Below, piece by piece: positions 44,086-53,782 of a DNA stretch of 64,000 bases (position 1 is its first letter; every line of letters starts with the position of its first letter). Source of the DNA: Desulfobacter sp. GTDB lineage: Bacteria; Desulfobacterota; Desulfobacteria; Desulfobacterales; Desulfobacteraceae. The stretch is taken from positions 4,646,001 through 4,710,000 of the forward strand of contig CP054837.1 in the NCBI GenBank assembly GCA_028768525.1. The letters run 5' to 3'. The position numbers and the translations under genes are program-made. The notes below the pieces were generated by a model. It did not search any database. It saw only the letters and a list, made by a program, of their open reading frames with translations, and had not been told where the DNA came from.

Positions 44086-45266
44086 GATGGGTTTCCTTTT
44101 TTAACGGGTTCTTTGTAAGAGACGGCCATGGTCACGGCTTCGCCTTTGTGAAAGGAGCGGGAAAAATAATAGGGGGTGCCGGAAAATTCCCCCGGTGCCC
44201 TGGCTTTAAAGGGGCGGGACGGGGAGAGCGGCCCCTGGAAGGAGACCAGTTCCACCCGCTTGGGAAGGCCCAGGGCGATATTGATCCTGCGGGCGGGCAG
44301 GGCCATTCGGGGCAGGGTCAGGTCCAGCCGGCCGTGGAGCCCCAGTTTCCTGCCCCGGCTGAGCAGGGACAGTTCCAGGCGGGAGTCCCTGTCCCGGGCC
44401 AGGGGGAAGATCCAGTCGCCTCCGGGGCTTTTATAGACTTTTACTTTTTTGTTGTTGATTTTGCACTGCCAGATTTCCGCTCCGGCCAGGGCTTTCACGG
44501 CAAAGGCGGCCCCGGCTTCCGGGGGGATTTTGGCCGAGATGACGGAGAGAATATTGCCGCCTTCCTCAAAGGTGGTAAAGCAGTGGACCGTATCCAGGAC
44601 CACGGGCGGGGTGGATACCGCTTTATAGCTTCGGGAAATGGCTGCCTGTTTTTCGGCGGCCCTGGCCCGGGCCGCTGCCCCGTGACTGAACCGTATTTTC
44701 AGGGTGGACCGTGGGGAAAAATGCCAGGTGCCGGTACGGGTCTGCACCCCGGGCAGGTCCAGAAGCACGGTGTCGTTTTGTGCCGTGGCCGCCAGGGCAT
44801 TTTCCAGGGCCCTGGGGATTTTAAGGGCGATATAGGCGCTGTTGTTGTCTTCGCCGGCGGGGATGAAAAAGGTCAGGGCCAGGGAAAAGGCGGGGTCCCC
44901 GGAAGGGAAAAAACAGATGCCCCCTGAATTTTTCTCGCCGCTGACCAGGGCACCGCCTGTGACGTTTTTAACCTCCCGGATGATGATTTTATCACTGAAC
45001 AGCGGGATGGCTTCGGGGGAGCCCGAGATCATGCTGCCGGAAATCTCCGCGCGGCACAGGGCGCCTTCCGGGCCGATGGCCATGTCGTACCTGGTGCTGC
45101 TAATGGTGTGGATAAACGGGGTGTCGGGCGCTTCTGCCATGAGTTCACGGCGGATTTCATCGCCGTATAGTTTTTTAAATTCCCCGTAGGGGATGGTCAC
45201 GGCATTCTCGGCAAACGCGGCCGGGTAAAATGCCAGAAACATGAACAGTATCAGAATATTTTTCAC
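44082..45266 (-). CDS. Exported protein of the cre-like operon, function unknown
   Basis: 394 residues from a GTG start at 45266 with AGGAGG 4 nt before it. The encoded MKNILILFMFLAFYPAAFAE is a clean signal peptide; the longer ATG frame adds 15 unlikely residues. The mature protein is rich in beta strands, with repeated features such as TRYDMAIGPEGALCRAEISG and LSVISAKIPPEAGAAFAVKA. No catalytic motif was recognised. It is the first gene of the operon and overlaps creD by 4 nt. The periplasmic part of CreD has similar strand-rich composition, so the two may form a periplasmic complex upstream of the sensor. This member is not part of enteric cre operons. Confidence 0.75.
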   Translation of the reverse strand: MKNILILFMFLAFYPAAFAENAVTIPYGEFKKLYGDEIRRELMAEAPDTPFIHTISSTRYDMAIGPEGALCRAEISGSMISGSPEAIPLFSDKIIIREVKNVTGGALVSGEKNSGGICFFPSGDPAFSLALTFFIPAGEDNNSAYIALKIPRALENALAATAQNDTVLLDLPGVQTRTGTWHFSPRSTLKIRFSHGAAARARAAEKQAAISRSYKAVSTPPVVLDTVHCFTTFEEGGNILSVISAKIPPEAGAAFAVKALAGAEIWQCKINNKKVKVYKSPGGDWIFPLARDRDSRLELSLLSRGRKLGLHGRLDLTLPRMALPARRINIALGLPKRVELVSFQGPLSPSRPFKARAPGEFSGTPYYFSRSFHKGEAVTMAVSYKEPVKKGNPS

Positions 45267-45458
45267 CTTGCCTCCTGATCGGGTTATGGGTTCGACATCC
45301 TTGGATGTCATTTGAAACCAGGGTAGGTCAGGAAAGTGAAACCAATATGAAGTGAAATTGAAATAAATGTGAAAAGGGGGGGATTGCCGGTCTCCGGCCC
45401 CTGGGGATGCACTTTCCGATCCGGCGGCGGGAATTGTGAAGACGTTTGGGAAAAATAT

Positions 45459-45486
45459 TTGACCGGGGGTAAAACTGTGGTATCAA
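45459..45486 (+). promoter_or_regulatory. Possible promoter of the hybrid kinase gene
   Basis: TTGACC (45459-45464) and TATCAA (45481-45486) are spaced by 16 nt about 60 nt before the start codon. A fair but not strong sigma-70 match. Confidence 0.35.
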
Positions 45487-45545
45487 TAATTTATTGAGGC
45501 CCGCTCTCAATTCGTTCATTAACCATAAAACAGCGTATTCTTAGA

Positions 45546-47357
45546 ATGAAACTTTTTAAAAACAGGTTTATGGGCATCTATTTATCCGACGATATGGTTG
45601 CGGAGGAACGGCGGCGGGCCATCATGCTGGTGGGACTCTCCCTGCCGGGCATCCTGTTTTTCACGATCTTTACCGTTTCCGCCTTTCTCCGGGACCACGT
45701 CCTGCTGGGCATGTTCGGGGTGGTGACCTCGGCAGGGCTAGCTCTCAACCTGGTTGATGCGGCCCGGCGCATGAATCATAGAATCAACGCCAGGGTCGGA
45801 CTGGGGCTGGTTTCGGTCTGTTTCGTCTATCTTCTGTTTTCCGGGGGAATCAATTATTCGGCCGGGATATGGTATGTGATCTACCCGTTGGCCGCTTTTT
45901 GCATGCTGGGCGGAGATGAGGGCAATATCGCCGCCGGCATTATGTTGGTTCCCCTGGTTGCCGACGTGGTCCTGGAGATTGCTGGGCGGAGCTGGACCGG
46001 ATACGGGCTGGACATGGCAATCCGCATGACAGGGGTCTATCTGATGATCTGGGGCTTTTCCTTTCTCTTTGAACGGACCCTGGAGAAGCATCAGAGGCGG
46101 CTGGACCGGATTAATACCTACCTGGAAGACAAGGTGAGGCAGCGGACCGCCCAGCTGGTCCTGGTGAATGAAGAGTTGAAAAAGGATATCCGGGAACGGC
46201 GGAAACTGGAGGAACAGCTGCTGAGGGCCGAAAAAATGGAAGCCATCGGCACCCTGGCCGGGGGCATTGCCCATGATTTCAATAATATCCTCTCGGGGAT
46301 ACTGGGGTATGCCGATCTGGCCAAGATGGATCTGGATCACCCCGCAGAGATGGCGGAGTGTCTTGATGAAATTATCAGCGGGGCCCAGAAAGCATCGGAC
46401 CTGGTGCAGCAGATCCTGGCGGTGAGCAGGAATTCCGCCCTGGAAAAAAAGCCGGTCCAGCTCAGCAGGGTGGTGGAAGAGGCCATGAAACTTCTCCGGG
46501 CAACCATTCCGGCAACCATTGAGATCAAGACCCGGCTGCTGAGCCGGGGCCATGTCATGGCCGATGCGGCAAAGATGCACCAGATTGTCATGAACCTGGG
46601 CACCAATGCCTACCATGCCATGGGAGAAGGGGGGGGCACCCTTTCTGTCACCCTCTACAGGCAGGAGGTCCGGGGCGATGAATCCGGGCAGGAAATGCGG
46701 CACGGCCAATATCTTCGGCTGGAAGTGGCAGATACCGGCCACGGTATGGCACCCGATGTGCTCAAGAAGATTTTCAATCCCTATTATTCCACAAAGGCGT
46801 CAGGCAAGGGCACCGGACTCGGGCTGGCCGTGGTTTTCGGCATCGTCAGGGAGCATAAGGGGTATATTGATGTGGACAGCTATGTTGGAAAAGGGTCTGT
46901 ATTCATTGTCCACCTGCCTGTGTTCCGGGGAAGGGTGAAAGAGGGGGGCGAGGCCCAGTCTAAAGCCCTTTCAGCGTCAGGGGGCACCGGCACCATCATG
47001 TTTGTTGACGATGAACCCAGTATCCGGAAGATCGGGAAAAACTACCTTGAACGAAAAGGATACGCGGTCCATTGTTTTGCCGAGGCCGTATCGGCCCTTG
47101 GGGCTTATGAAGAGAATCCGTCGGGATATAACCTCATCATTACGGATATGACCATGCCGGGGATGACGGGCCTGTCCCTGATTGAATCTGTTAAAGGGAT
47201 CAATCCCGGCCAGAAGGTGATCCTGTGTACGGGATACAGCGAATCCATTGAAAAGGAATCGGCCGTGGCCATGGGCATTACCTACATGGAAAAGCCGGTG
47301 GCCATGGCCGAACTTGCCGGAACCGTGGGAAAGCTCCTGGCGGGCAAGGTGCCATAA
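45546..47357 (+). CDS. Hybrid sensor histidine kinase with C-terminal receiver
   Basis: 603 residues. Six hydrophobic helices at about 25-180 form an integral membrane sensor without large extracytoplasmic loops. A coiled linker to about 220 is followed by HisKA with GGIAHDFNNILSGILGYADLA (phospho-His near 240), and an ATPase with NLGTNAYHAM, DTGHGM and GTGLGLAVVFGI. A receiver domain lies at about 480-600 with MFVDDEPSIRK and phospho-Asp in LIITDMTMPGMTG. Single-gene kinase-receiver proteins of this type often act through a further phosphotransfer or an orphan regulator; none is adjacent. The gene stands alone between the cre-like operon and trmO. Confidence 0.88.
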   Translation: MKLFKNRFMGIYLSDDMVAEERRRAIMLVGLSLPGILFFTIFTVSAFLRDHVLLGMFGVVTSAGLALNLVDAARRMNHRINARVGLGLVSVCFVYLLFSGGINYSAGIWYVIYPLAAFCMLGGDEGNIAAGIMLVPLVADVVLEIAGRSWTGYGLDMAIRMTGVYLMIWGFSFLFERTLEKHQRRLDRINTYLEDKVRQRTAQLVLVNEELKKDIRERRKLEEQLLRAEKMEAIGTLAGGIAHDFNNILSGILGYADLAKMDLDHPAEMAECLDEIISGAQKASDLVQQILAVSRNSALEKKPVQLSRVVEEAMKLLRATIPATIEIKTRLLSRGHVMADAAKMHQIVMNLGTNAYHAMGEGGGTLSVTLYRQEVRGDESGQEMRHGQYLRLEVADTGHGMAPDVLKKIFNPYYSTKASGKGTGLGLAVVFGIVREHKGYIDVDSYVGKGSVFIVHLPVFRGRVKEGGEAQSKALSASGGTGTIMFVDDEPSIRKIGKNYLERKGYAVHCFAEAVSALGAYEENPSGYNLIITDMTMPGMTGLSLIESVKGINPGQKVILCTGYSESIEKESAVAMGITYMEKPVAMAELAGTVGKLLAGKVP

Positions 47358-47365
47358 AACGCGTT

Positions 47366-48073
47366 TCAGTCAAGGGACACTACGTCGACCGCCTTTCCGT
47401 TCACCATCCATTTCACATCCACATCAAATACCCGTATGCCGTATATCCGTTCCGGATCATTGTCGCCGGCATAGGCGGGGCGGGGATCGTTTTCAAGCAT
47501 CCCGGTGATCACGGTTCGGATCTCAGGGAATTCTTTTTCCTTTTCCCGGACCTGTGCTTCGGCCCGGTCTGAAAATCCAACGCGCAACCGGACCGGGGGC
47601 GGCCCCTGGGCAAAACCATCCCGGGCATCGGGCAGGATATCCGAATAGGGGATATAGGGCTTGATATCCAGTACCGGGGTTTTATCCAGGATATCCACCC
47701 CGGAGAGGTGGAGCATGGGCCCCCTGTCCGTGATCTCCACCCGGTCCAGGGCCACGCAGGAAAGTCCGATGGGATTGGGCCGGAAAGGCGAACGGGAGGC
47801 AAACACCCCCACCTTTTTGTTTCCGCCGAGACGGGGGGGCCTGACCATGGGGGACCATTGCGGTTTTTCTTTCTTCATGTTTTTGTGAAAGAGAAAGACC
47901 AGCCAGATGTGGGAAAACCGTTCCAGTTCCCGCACCGCTTCCTCCCGGGCGAATTCGGGGTAAAACTCCAGGGTGCCCCGGGCCGTCCCCACCAGGTTGG
48001 GCTGGCGGGGAATGCCGAATTTCTCCTTGAAGCAGGTGTGCAGGATGCCGACGGGCGCTAGTTGGACTGCCAC
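47366..48073 (-). CDS. trmO: tRNA (N6-threonylcarbamoyladenosine37-N6)-methyltransferase TrmO
   Basis: 235-residue full-length TrmO (TsaA/YaeB). The barrel domain has PVGILHTCFKEKFGIPRQPNLV, SHIWLVFLFHKN, GVFASRSPFRPNPIGLS and VDILDKTPVLDIKPYIPYSD (all in the family signature). The C-terminal domain (about 165-235) ends with the RIYGIRVFDVDVKWMV segment found in tRNA-acting members and absent from the short copy at 26.8 kb. It methylates N6 of t6A37 in tRNA-Thr. The start overlaps the pepF end by 16 nt, so the two are coexpressed. Confident as the housekeeping copy. Confidence 0.92.
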   Translation of the reverse strand: MAVQLAPVGILHTCFKEKFGIPRQPNLVGTARGTLEFYPEFAREEAVRELERFSHIWLVFLFHKNMKKEKPQWSPMVRPPRLGGNKKVGVFASRSPFRPNPIGLSCVALDRVEITDRGPMLHLSGVDILDKTPVLDIKPYIPYSDILPDARDGFAQGPPPVRLRVGFSDRAEAQVREKEKEFPEIRTVITGMLENDPRPAYAGDNDPERIYGIRVFDVDVKWMVNGKAVDVVSLD

Positions 48074-49866
48074 AGGGCCTCCAGTTCATCCACCCGGCTG
48101 TCAAAGTGGGCAACGGTGGCTTCCACAGGTCCGGGGGAGCCCATGTCAACGCCCGCGGTTTTCAGTTCGTCAATGGGGAACATGGAGCCGCCCAGTTTTA
48201 AAAAGGAAATATAGTCGTCCACGGCGGGCTGGCCCCTGCGGTTGATCCGGTCGGCAATTCCCAGGGCCGCGGCAATGCCCGTGGCGTATTTATAGACATA
48301 AAAGGCCGAGTAAAAATGGGGGATGCGCAGGCATTCCAGATCCAGGGCCGGGTCGATCACCATGCCCCCGCCGAAATAGTCGGCCAGCAGTTCCCGGTAG
48401 ATGGTGGTGAAGGTTTCCAGGGTCAGGGGCTGGTTTTCGGCGGCTTTGCCGTGGACGACCCGTTCAAATTCGGCAAACATGGTCTGGCGGTAAAATGTGG
48501 CCCGGATATTATCGATTTCCCGGTTGAGGATATAGGCTTTCATTTCGGGCTGGTCCGCGTATTTTTTGAGCAGATGCTGCCCCAGCAGGGTTTCGTTGAG
48601 GGTGGAGGCCACCTCGGCCACGAAAATGGTGTAGTCGTGGGTGGGGTAGGGCTGGGCACGGTTGGCATACCATGAATGCATGGAATGGCCGGCCTCGTGG
48701 ATCAGGGTAAAAAGGCTGTTGATGGTATTGCCGTCGTAGTTGAGCAGGATATAGGGCGGGGAATCGTAGCAGCCGGAGGAATAGGCCCCGCTCCGTTTTC
48801 CCTTGTTTTCGTACCGGTCCACCCAGCCGGCGGCAAGCCCCTTTTCAAGGGTGCTGCAGTATTCCTCTCCCAGGGGGGCCAGGGCCTCCAGACAGGTTTG
48901 CACCGCTTCATCGTATGGCATGTGAAACTCCACATCCCTGACCACGGGCACATAGGTGTCAAAGATGTGCAGTTCATCCAGGCCCAGGGCCTTTTTCCTG
49001 AAATCCAGGTAGCGGTAGAGGGGGGACAGCCCCCCCCTGACGCTGATAATCAAATTGTCGTATACGGGTTCCGGGACATTATCCCTGAACAGGGCGGCCT
49101 GTCTGGCCGTATCAAAGTTGCGGGCCCGTGCCAGGAAGAGGTCTTTTTTCACCGAGGCGGCCAGGGCCGATGAGATGGCGTGCTTATGGCCGTCGTATAC
49201 GTCGTAGTACCGGTCAAAGGCGGCTTTTCGCACCTTCCGTTCCTTATTGCTTAAAAAAGAGATGAAATTGCCGTGGGTCAGGGGTTTTGTTTCGCCTTTT
49301 TCTGTGACGCTGCCGAAGTCCAGGTCGGCGTTATCCAGCTGGCTGAATATCTGTCCCGGCGCAGCCAGGCTTTCCCCGGCCATGGCCAGAAGCTGTTCTG
49401 CCTCTTCGTTGCGGGTGTGGGGAATCTTACGGATGATTTTTTCAAGGTAGAACCGGTAGGCCGCCATGTCCGGCTCCTGTATATAGGCCTTGAGGGTGGC
49501 AACGGGAACGGCCTGGATCTTGGGAACGATGAAGCTTGAGGCATCCGAAATCCGGGTGTAAAGGTTCATGGCCCGCTGGAAAAGGCTGTCCCCTGCGGGG
49601 GCGGTTTTGTCTTCATCGTTTTTCAGATGGGCGTAGGTGTATATCTTTTCCAGGTCCCGGCCCATGCTGTGGTCAAAGTCCAGGCAGGCCTTGAACTGCC
49701 GGAAATCATCGCCGAATCCGGCTTTGAATGTTTCATATTCCGCCAGTCGGGATTCCAGGTCGGTGTACAGGGCTTCCCAGTCACCGTCGGATCCGAACAT
49801 GGGGGTCAGATCCCAGCAGTCTTCGGGTGATACCTTTTTTCTGGGATGGGTGGGGGGATGGGCCAT
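48058..49866 (-). CDS. pepF: Oligoendopeptidase F (M3 metallopeptidase)
   Basis: 602-residue cytosolic zinc peptidase that degrades short peptides. The HExxH motif is in LFTLIHEAGHSMHSWYA near residue 390, and the third ligand Glu is in the following EVASTLNETLL. The N-terminal helical domain and C-terminal YYxFQYATG-like ATGIAAALGIADRI agree with PepF. Length equals the family average (about 600). It is followed by an overlapping trmO. GGAGG lies just before the ATG. No export signal. Confidence 0.93.
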   Translation of the reverse strand: MAHPPTHPRKKVSPEDCWDLTPMFGSDGDWEALYTDLESRLAEYETFKAGFGDDFRQFKACLDFDHSMGRDLEKIYTYAHLKNDEDKTAPAGDSLFQRAMNLYTRISDASSFIVPKIQAVPVATLKAYIQEPDMAAYRFYLEKIIRKIPHTRNEEAEQLLAMAGESLAAPGQIFSQLDNADLDFGSVTEKGETKPLTHGNFISFLSNKERKVRKAAFDRYYDVYDGHKHAISSALAASVKKDLFLARARNFDTARQAALFRDNVPEPVYDNLIISVRGGLSPLYRYLDFRKKALGLDELHIFDTYVPVVRDVEFHMPYDEAVQTCLEALAPLGEEYCSTLEKGLAAGWVDRYENKGKRSGAYSSGCYDSPPYILLNYDGNTINSLFTLIHEAGHSMHSWYANRAQPYPTHDYTIFVAEVASTLNETLLGQHLLKKYADQPEMKAYILNREIDNIRATFYRQTMFAEFERVVHGKAAENQPLTLETFTTIYRELLADYFGGGMVIDPALDLECLRIPHFYSAFYVYKYATGIAAALGIADRINRRGQPAVDDYISFLKLGGSMFPIDELKTAGVDMGSPGPVEATVAHFDSRVDELEALWQSN

Positions 49867-49949
49867 GGCGCCTCCTTTGCTGTTGTTTATTTCCTGTACA
49901 TCATTGGAACGGGGCCCTCATTTGTCAAGGCTGGGGAGGCGCCGGCGTA

Positions 49950-51908
49950 TCAATATTTGAATTTATTCACAATGGCGTTGAGCTGGGCTGCCATCTGCTT
50001 CAGCTCTTCGGCGTTCTGGGCCACCTTCTGGCTGTCTCCTGAAATATGTTCCGAGGATGCGTTCACCGAGGAGATGTCCTGGTTGATTTCCTGGATCACT
50101 TCCACCCCCTGGGTGATGTTGCCGGTGATTTCCTCCACCCCCTGGGCGGCCTGGTTGACATTGTTTGAAATTTCGCCTGTGGCTGCGGACTGTTCCTGGA
50201 TAGCGGCGGCAATGGTGGAGATGATGTCGTTGATTTCGGATATGATGCCTGAGATGGATTTGATTTCATCCGCCGTGCCGACCGTGGTGTTCTGGACCTC
50301 TGTGATTTTTTCCTTGATATCGGCCGTGGCCCTGGCGGTCTGGCTGGCCAGCTCCTTAATCTCCCCGGCCACAACGGCAAATCCTTTTCCGGCCTCCCCG
50401 GCCCGGGCCGCCTCAATGGTGGCATTTAAGGCCAGAAGGTTGGTCTGCTCAGAGATGTCGTTGATGGTGTCGGTGACCGCGCCGATGGATTGGGCGGCGG
50501 ACCCGAGTTCCGACATTTTTTCCGATACGGTGGCGGCCTGGGAGACCGCATGGGTGGAAATGGTCCGGGCCGTTTCCGAATTTTTGGCAATTTCATTGAT
50601 GGTGGCTGTCATTTCCTCGGTGGATGCCGCAACCATGGTGGTATTGTCCATTGTTGTGTTCATGGTGTCGGAGATGGAATTCATGTTGGCCCCCATTTCT
50701 TCGGAGGCGGTTGCCACTGAATTGGCCAGGCGGGAAGATTCTTCTGCGCCGCCGGCCAGGTTCCGGGCGATATCCAGCAGGGTGGAGGAGGAGGATCCGA
50801 CCTGTCCTGAATTTTCGGAAATATCTTTCACGATCTGGCGCAGGTTTTCAAGGAAGGTGTTGAACCAGGTGGCCAGCTCTCCCAGTTCGTCATCGCTTTT
50901 GACAGGAAGTTGCTGGGTCAGGTCTCCCTCTCCCTGGGCAATGTCCTTGAGGCTTGCCACCACAGTTTTGATGGGACGGATGACAAACACTGCCGCAAGA
51001 AGGATAATGCCGACGCAGATCACCAGGGTGACTGCCGCGCCGATGATCAGGAGGAAGGTCCTCATTTTCCGGGCTTCGGCAAACACCTCGTCCGCAGGTG
51101 CCGTGGCGACCAGTATCCAGCCGGTCTCTTCAGACTGCCTGAAGGCGGAAATCTTGTCTGTGCCCTGGTATGAATAGTTGAGGAAACCGTTTTTTTCCGC
51201 CAGTATCTTTTTGCCGAAATCAAAGGTGCCCAGGTTCAGTTTCATGATCTGTCCGGTTTCCGGTGGATAGGCCAGCACCTGTCCTTGTTCGGTCATCATG
51301 TAGACGTAGCCGGTTTCCCCCACCTTGATGGTGTCCAGCTGGGTGGCGGTAAATCCGCCAAGGTCAATGACGGCGTAGAGGACGCCCAGGGTTTTGGCGC
51401 CCTGTTTCACCGGGCTGGACATGACCAGAATGGGTTTGCCCGAGGTCTTGCTCAACAGGGGCTCTGAGATAAAGGCTTTGCCTGCCATGGAGGCCTTGAA
51501 ATATGCCCTGTTGGCCACGTTGACCTTGCCGATATTCTTGGCATGGGAGGAGGCCATGACCAGCCCCGTGCCGTCGGCCAGGCGCATGCCGGTGAATACC
51601 TTGTGGGTGTCGATGAAGTATTTCATCTTTTCACTGGCCTTCCGCCCTGCGGCCTCCCGGTCCGGGCCGCCCAGGACATCGGCCATTATCCCCATCCGGG
51701 ACCAGGTGTCGACGCTGATGGCATTCCGCCGGATCCATTGGGAGACCTTGCCTTCCGTGGATGCGGAGAGCTGTATGAGCTCCTTTGTAACGGTTTTTTC
51801 CAGGCCGCTTCTGGCTGTCATATATGCCGTTGATATGGCAATGCCAAGCCCGAGGACAACCAGTCCGCCCAAAGGGAAAAGCAGCTTTGAGGTGAGTTTG
51901 AATTTCAT
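49950..51908 (-). CDS. Methyl-accepting chemotaxis protein with dCache sensor
   Basis: 652 residues. TM1 is at about 9-30. The periplasmic dCache domain (about 35-275) has MRLADGTGLVMASSHAKNIG and ETGWILVATAPADEV. TM2 is near 285-310, followed by HAMP (RPIKTVVASLKDIAQGEGDLT). The signalling domain has the hairpin tip LLALNATIEAARAGEAGKGF and VVAGEIKELASQTARAT. The start was set at the ATG after GGGAGG, giving MKFKLTSKLLFPLGG; the longer frame adds 8 residues. It senses an external ligand and signals to CheA. It lies between pepF and a periplasmic binding protein, which could present its ligand. Confidence 0.93.
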   Translation of the reverse strand: MKFKLTSKLLFPLGGLVVLGLGIAISTAYMTARSGLEKTVTKELIQLSASTEGKVSQWIRRNAISVDTWSRMGIMADVLGGPDREAAGRKASEKMKYFIDTHKVFTGMRLADGTGLVMASSHAKNIGKVNVANRAYFKASMAGKAFISEPLLSKTSGKPILVMSSPVKQGAKTLGVLYAVIDLGGFTATQLDTIKVGETGYVYMMTEQGQVLAYPPETGQIMKLNLGTFDFGKKILAEKNGFLNYSYQGTDKISAFRQSEETGWILVATAPADEVFAEARKMRTFLLIIGAAVTLVICVGIILLAAVFVIRPIKTVVASLKDIAQGEGDLTQQLPVKSDDELGELATWFNTFLENLRQIVKDISENSGQVGSSSSTLLDIARNLAGGAEESSRLANSVATASEEMGANMNSISDTMNTTMDNTTMVAASTEEMTATINEIAKNSETARTISTHAVSQAATVSEKMSELGSAAQSIGAVTDTINDISEQTNLLALNATIEAARAGEAGKGFAVVAGEIKELASQTARATADIKEKITEVQNTTVGTADEIKSISGIISEINDIISTIAAAIQEQSAATGEISNNVNQAAQGVEEITGNITQGVEVIQEINQDISSVNASSEHISGDSQKVAQNAEELKQMAAQLNAIVNKFKY

Positions 51909-51988
51909 GTGGCCTCCCTGTAGATTACCCATTTATTGTGAGGGCCTCCGGGTTCAGACCGGATGCCGGGATGAAACTGCCCATGGCG

Positions 51989-52768
51989 CTATTTCCTCTG
52001 GCAGGGGCCTGCCGGAGTCAGTTGATTGAAATTTAAAATCCGCTGGACAGTGCCGTCGGTTTTCAGTGCGGTAACAGCGGTGTTGAAACGGTCCACAATT
52101 GTTTTGGTGGTATGCGCCTTGGAAAATCCGATGTAGTAGTCCAGGTCACATTGTTTTCCGGCATACCAGATATTTTTGAGATTGAGTTTGCATATCAGGG
52201 CGAACCCGGCATCCCTATTTGAAAATACCGCATGGATGCGGCCGATGGCCAATTTCCTGAAACCGGATTCATCATCCGGGCGGATATCTATTGAGAAAGC
52301 GTTTTTCGTTTTTGACCTGAGCTGTGACAATTTGTCCGATGTATTGGAGGGACCGTAAACCCCTATGGTATACCCGCTTATATCACCAATACCTGTATAG
52401 TTTACAGGGTTGTCTGACCTGAAAAAGAAACCGTATTCCGTTTTCAGAATCGGCGGGGAAAACCGCAGCCAGGTTTCCCTTTCCGGGTTCCTGCCGATGA
52501 GGAAGAGGGCATGGGCCTTACCGCTTCTCACCTCTTTCTGGGCGCGTGTCCAGGGGCGGAGCTTGAATGTGCAGTCCAAACCGCTTTTCCGGCAGGCTGT
52601 CTGGATGATCCGGACGGCAGGGCCTGCCACCTGCCCTTCGATCAGGTAGCTGAAAGGCGGGAAGTCCTGGGTATTGAAAATAAGGGGCTGACCAGAGGCC
52701 GGCGGGCAGAAACATCCCAGAATGAATACCATGATTATCAAGAATACCGGGTTGATCGTCGTCTTCAT
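51989..52768 (-). CDS. Periplasmic solute-binding protein, SBP family 3
   Basis: 259 residues. Signal peptide MKTTINPVFLIIMVFILGC; the Cys near residue 20 followed by FCPPASG may be a lipoprotein site or merely the h-region end. The binding domain has FPPFSYLIEGQVAGPAVRI, CTFKLRPWTRAQKEV, the middle YTIGVYGPSNTSDKL and IGFSKAHTTKTIVDRFNTAV, ending LKTDGTVQRILNF. It lies 81 nt upstream of the chemoreceptor on the same strand, and no permease is near, so a sensory co-receptor role is plausible. Similar in type to the proteins at 21.7 kb and the pseudogene at 15.6 kb. Confidence 0.85.
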   Translation of the reverse strand: MKTTINPVFLIIMVFILGCFCPPASGQPLIFNTQDFPPFSYLIEGQVAGPAVRIIQTACRKSGLDCTFKLRPWTRAQKEVRSGKAHALFLIGRNPERETWLRFSPPILKTEYGFFFRSDNPVNYTGIGDISGYTIGVYGPSNTSDKLSQLRSKTKNAFSIDIRPDDESGFRKLAIGRIHAVFSNRDAGFALICKLNLKNIWYAGKQCDLDYYIGFSKAHTTKTIVDRFNTAVTALKTDGTVQRILNFNQLTPAGPCQRK

Positions 52769-52995
52769 ACCCCTCCCCTGATTAACGGTTACGATATGGT
52801 AAACTTTAAAATGGGCTTTGGCTGGTTTTAGGGCGTCTGCTATACAATAAAAACTGTATAAAAAAGCATCTGTGTTTGCAAGGGTTTTATTTTCTTGCCT
52901 TTTTGGCGGGATGCCCGGGAGCTGATCCCGGGAAAAAGGGATGAAATTTTGCGCGGTCTGGTATATGGGATAAAGAGACCATAAGGGAGGGCAAA

Positions 52996-53778
52996 ATGAA
53001 ACTTGTGATGATTATAATTCTGGCCGTGATTTTCATCGTTGCCGGACTTCGGTTGTTTTCCAGGAAACTGCTCTATTTCCCGGTGCCCCTGGCCGGGCCC
53101 GTGGAAACCGGCGCGGTGGTCAAGGAGATATCCCTGCCTGTGGCGGGCGGGGCTGTGCTCCGGGGATGGGTGCTGGAAAAGGATGCGGCGGGGCTGCCCT
53201 TTATCTTTTATTTCGGGGGCAATGCCGAGGAGGTGTCCCTGAATATTGCCGATTATATTGAAAAAGTGGACGCCAACGTGGTGATGGTCAATTACCGGGG
53301 ATACGGGCTCAGTACCGGGCGGCCCACCGAGGCGGCGCTCAAGGCCGATGCCCTGGCCCTGTACGATCATATTTCAGAACACTACGGCCTCGTTCCTGAC
53401 CGCTGCGGGGCCTGGGGCCGGAGCCTGGGATCGTCCATGGCCGCCTATCTCACCTGGCAGCGGGGGCTGGGCCGGCTGCTGCTGACCTGTCCCTTTGACA
53501 GCATTGAGAAGGTTGCTGCCGGGTTCTATCCGGGCTGGCTGGTGTCCATGGTACTGACGGACAGGCACAGGACCGTCGATTTTGCAGATCAGATTCAGGT
53601 GGAGACCCTCATCCTTGCCGCTGAGCATGATGAAATCATTCCCATGGAAAGGACACGGGCGCTTTATGATGTTCTGGGAAACGACAGGGAGATGGTGGTG
53701 ATCCGGGATGCCGGCCACAATACCATTTCAGAATTCAGGGGATACTATGATGCGGTGAATGTTTTTCTAAAAAAATAA
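52996..53778 (+). CDS. Membrane-anchored alpha/beta hydrolase
   Basis: 260 residues. An N-terminal transmembrane helix (LVMIIILAVIFIVAGLRLF) is followed by an alpha/beta hydrolase fold of the YfhR/BEM46 type. Recognisable parts are GNAEEVSLNIADY, VVMVNYRGYGLSTGRPTE, the nucleophile elbow AWGRSLGSSMAAYL (Ser near 137), an Asp in LAAEHDEIIP and the His in RDAGHNTISEF. Family members are serine esterases or peptidases with mostly unknown substrates. GGGAGG lies 7 nt before the ATG. It is a single-gene unit, closed by a possible terminator downstream. Confidence 0.88.
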   Translation: MKLVMIIILAVIFIVAGLRLFSRKLLYFPVPLAGPVETGAVVKEISLPVAGGAVLRGWVLEKDAAGLPFIFYFGGNAEEVSLNIADYIEKVDANVVMVNYRGYGLSTGRPTEAALKADALALYDHISEHYGLVPDRCGAWGRSLGSSMAAYLTWQRGLGRLLLTCPFDSIEKVAAGFYPGWLVSMVLTDRHRTVDFADQIQVETLILAAEHDEIIPMERTRALYDVLGNDREMVVIRDAGHNTISEFRGYYDAVNVFLKK

Positions 53779-53782
53779 AAGA

